The notes beneath the pieces were generated by a model, which was not told where the DNA came from, made no database searches, and worked only from the letters and a program-made list of their open reading frames with translations. Shown here piece after piece: positions 13,108-13,964 of a stretch of 13,964 bases of DNA; the stretch's first letter is position 1; each line of letters starts with the position of its first letter. The position numbers and the translations under genes are program-made. Source of the DNA: RPQJ01 sp035554635 (lineage in GTDB: Bacteria > Pseudomonadota > Gammaproteobacteria > Steroidobacterales > Steroidobacteraceae); NCBI GenBank assembly GCA_035554635.1, contig DATMIB010000109.1:1-13964 (forward strand). The letters are read 5' to 3'.

Positions 13108-13964
13108 TCAGCCCCTCACCGGGACGGCTTTCCAGAAGTAACGACGGAAATCACGCGCGGTGTCGAAATCCTTGATGCGGAATGCGAACCGCACCGCGGT
13201 ACCGACCGCAAGTTCGCCGGGGCGCGCATCACCGAACTCGATGAAGACGTTGCCGCCGCCGTCGAGCTCGACGTTGCCGTAGACGTGCGGTGGGCTGCGC
13301 GTGAACGCGAGCCAGTCCTCGGTGAACGTCTTGACGCGCCCGGCCTTCTCGGCGAGCGGCTCGGGCACCTGCGTGTCGAAGGCGCGACACTCCGGGTTCA
13401 CACAGGCACGTGCGCGTGGAAACTGCACGGTGCCACACGCGCTGCAGCGGCCGCCGACGAATGCCGTGACATCGCGGTGGCGGCGCCAGTGCGCGGACTG
13501 CGCCGTGCGATTGTCGCGCTCGGCGCGCATGCCCCAATCCATTTCGACCAGGCCGCAGTCGGCAAGGAAGCGCAGGTACTCCGTGCTCGAGATGCCGGCG
13601 GCGAGCGCTCCGGCACAGCCGCGGCCGTGCGTGGCGCGACGACCCGTCGCACGCAGCACGAGTACGTCGCAACCCTGGCCGAAACCGGCGAGCAGGATCA
13701 CGTCACCGGCTCGCGCCGATTCGAGGGCGGCGCCGAGCAGCAGCAGCGGATGCGCGACGCCACTGTCGCCGCAGTTCGACTGCAGGTCGTCCTGCACGGC
13801 CCCGGCGGCGATGCCGGCCGCCGCTGCGACGGCCGCGGCGAAGCGCTGCGGGCCCTGCACGATGCAGCGCGTGACATCGCTCGCGGCGAGGCCCGCCGGT
13901 TCGAGCGCGGCGCCGATCGCGCGTGGCACCAATGCGAGATAGCCCTCGTCGCGGACCCAGCGCT
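13108..13964 (-). CDS. HMG-CoA-synthase-like protein fused to a zinc-ribbon/OB-fold (DUF35) domain, 5' end outside the window
   Basis: The last 284 residues are visible and the frame is open to the window edge, so the start lies beyond base 13964; the TTG at 13932 is not credible. Visible residues 1-105 resemble the C-terminal half of HMG-CoA synthase/ketoacyl synthase III, with QSNCGDSGVAHPLLLLGAAL (61-80) and GDVILLAGFGQGCDVLVL (86-103). The catalytic Cys and His would be off-window. A zinc ribbon follows (Cys173, Cys176, Cys187, Cys192; spacing CxxC-x10-Cx4C), then an OB fold (about 205-284). Such fusions are paired with SCP2-type thiolases in acyl-CoA catabolic clusters. The DUF35 part probably binds the thiolase or its CoA substrate. 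The HMG-synthase-like half may be catalytic (C-C bond formation or cleavage) or a scaffold. The stop lies 2 bp before the thiolase start. Confidence 0.88.
   Translation of the reverse strand, partial: RWVRDEGYLALVPRAIGAALEPAGLAASDVTRCIVQGPQRFAAAVAAAAGIAAGAVQDDLQSNCGDSGVAHPLLLLGAALESARAGDVILLAGFGQGCDVLVLRATGRRATHGRGCAGALAAGISSTEYLRFLADCGLVEMDWGMRAERDNRTAQSAHWRRHRDVTAFVGGRCSACGTVQFPRARACVNPECRAFDTQVPEPLAEKAGRVKTFTEDWLAFTRSPPHVYGNVELDGGGNVFIEFGDARPGELAVGTAVRFAFRIKDFDTARDFRRYFWKAVPVRG

Noticed and set aside
11912..13141. A 409-codon open frame antisense to the thiolase
   Set aside because: No domain, Arg-rich; the thiolase on the other strand has complete catalytic motifs.

Overview
This is a gene-dense, GC-rich stretch of bacterial chromosome; codon third positions are almost all G or C. 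It comes from a Gram-negative, very probably a proteobacterium: there is a TonB-dependent outer-membrane receptor with a signal peptide and TonB box, a periplasmic cytochrome c/PQQ dehydrogenase and a secreted amidohydrolase. The gene set resembles the catabolic regions of Steroidobacter/Nevskia-like gammaproteobacteria or of sphingomonads, but nothing in the sequence fixes the taxon. I see no rRNA, tRNA, CRISPR array, insertion sequence or integrase.

Layout. (1) 1-2762, minus strand: a PQQ-dependent dehydrogenase with an N-terminal heme c domain is followed 10 bp downstream by a cytochrome P450, whose 3' part (heme-Cys loop) lies beyond base 1. (2) 2763-3011: a relatively AT-rich divergent regulatory region. 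It holds a 12-bp direct repeat (AAAAAACAGTCA, twice, 57 bp apart), an inverted A-tract/T-tract repeat, and a terminator-like hairpin in the leader of the dehydrogenase gene. (3) 3012-8937, plus strand: TonB-dependent receptor, strong GC hairpin, M24 (Xaa-Pro peptidase-like) metalloenzyme, secreted amidohydrolase, and a small RibD-C/dihydrofolate-reductase-like protein. (4) 8938-9044: a convergent intergenic region with a nested hairpin and a 14-bp palindrome that probably terminates both strands. (5) 9045-13964, minus strand: an operon-like block, in transcription order an HMG-CoA-synthase-like protein fused to a zinc ribbon/OB fold (5' end outside the window), an SCP2-type thiolase, a PECR-like SDR, a carboxymuconolactone-decarboxylase/AhpD-like protein, and a lipoyl-bearing 2-oxoacid dehydrogenase E2 subunit. 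The first three genes are tightly packed (2-bp gap, then a 4-nt ATGA overlap).

How it may work together (inference). The receptor imports a substrate. The P450 and the periplasmic quinoprotein carry out hydroxylation and alcohol oxidation. The M24 enzyme and amidohydrolase would cleave amide or peptide-like bonds. The minus-strand block looks like CoA-thioester chemistry: C-C bond cleavage by a thiolase with an OB-fold partner, enoyl- or dienoyl-CoA reduction, and oxidative decarboxylation through E2. The substrate cannot be named from sequence. The most interesting points are the conservative swap of two metal ligands in the M24 enzyme (Asp to Glu and Glu to Asp), the altered relay residues in the AhpD-like protein, the orphan E2 in a thiolase operon, and the architecture of the divergent control region.
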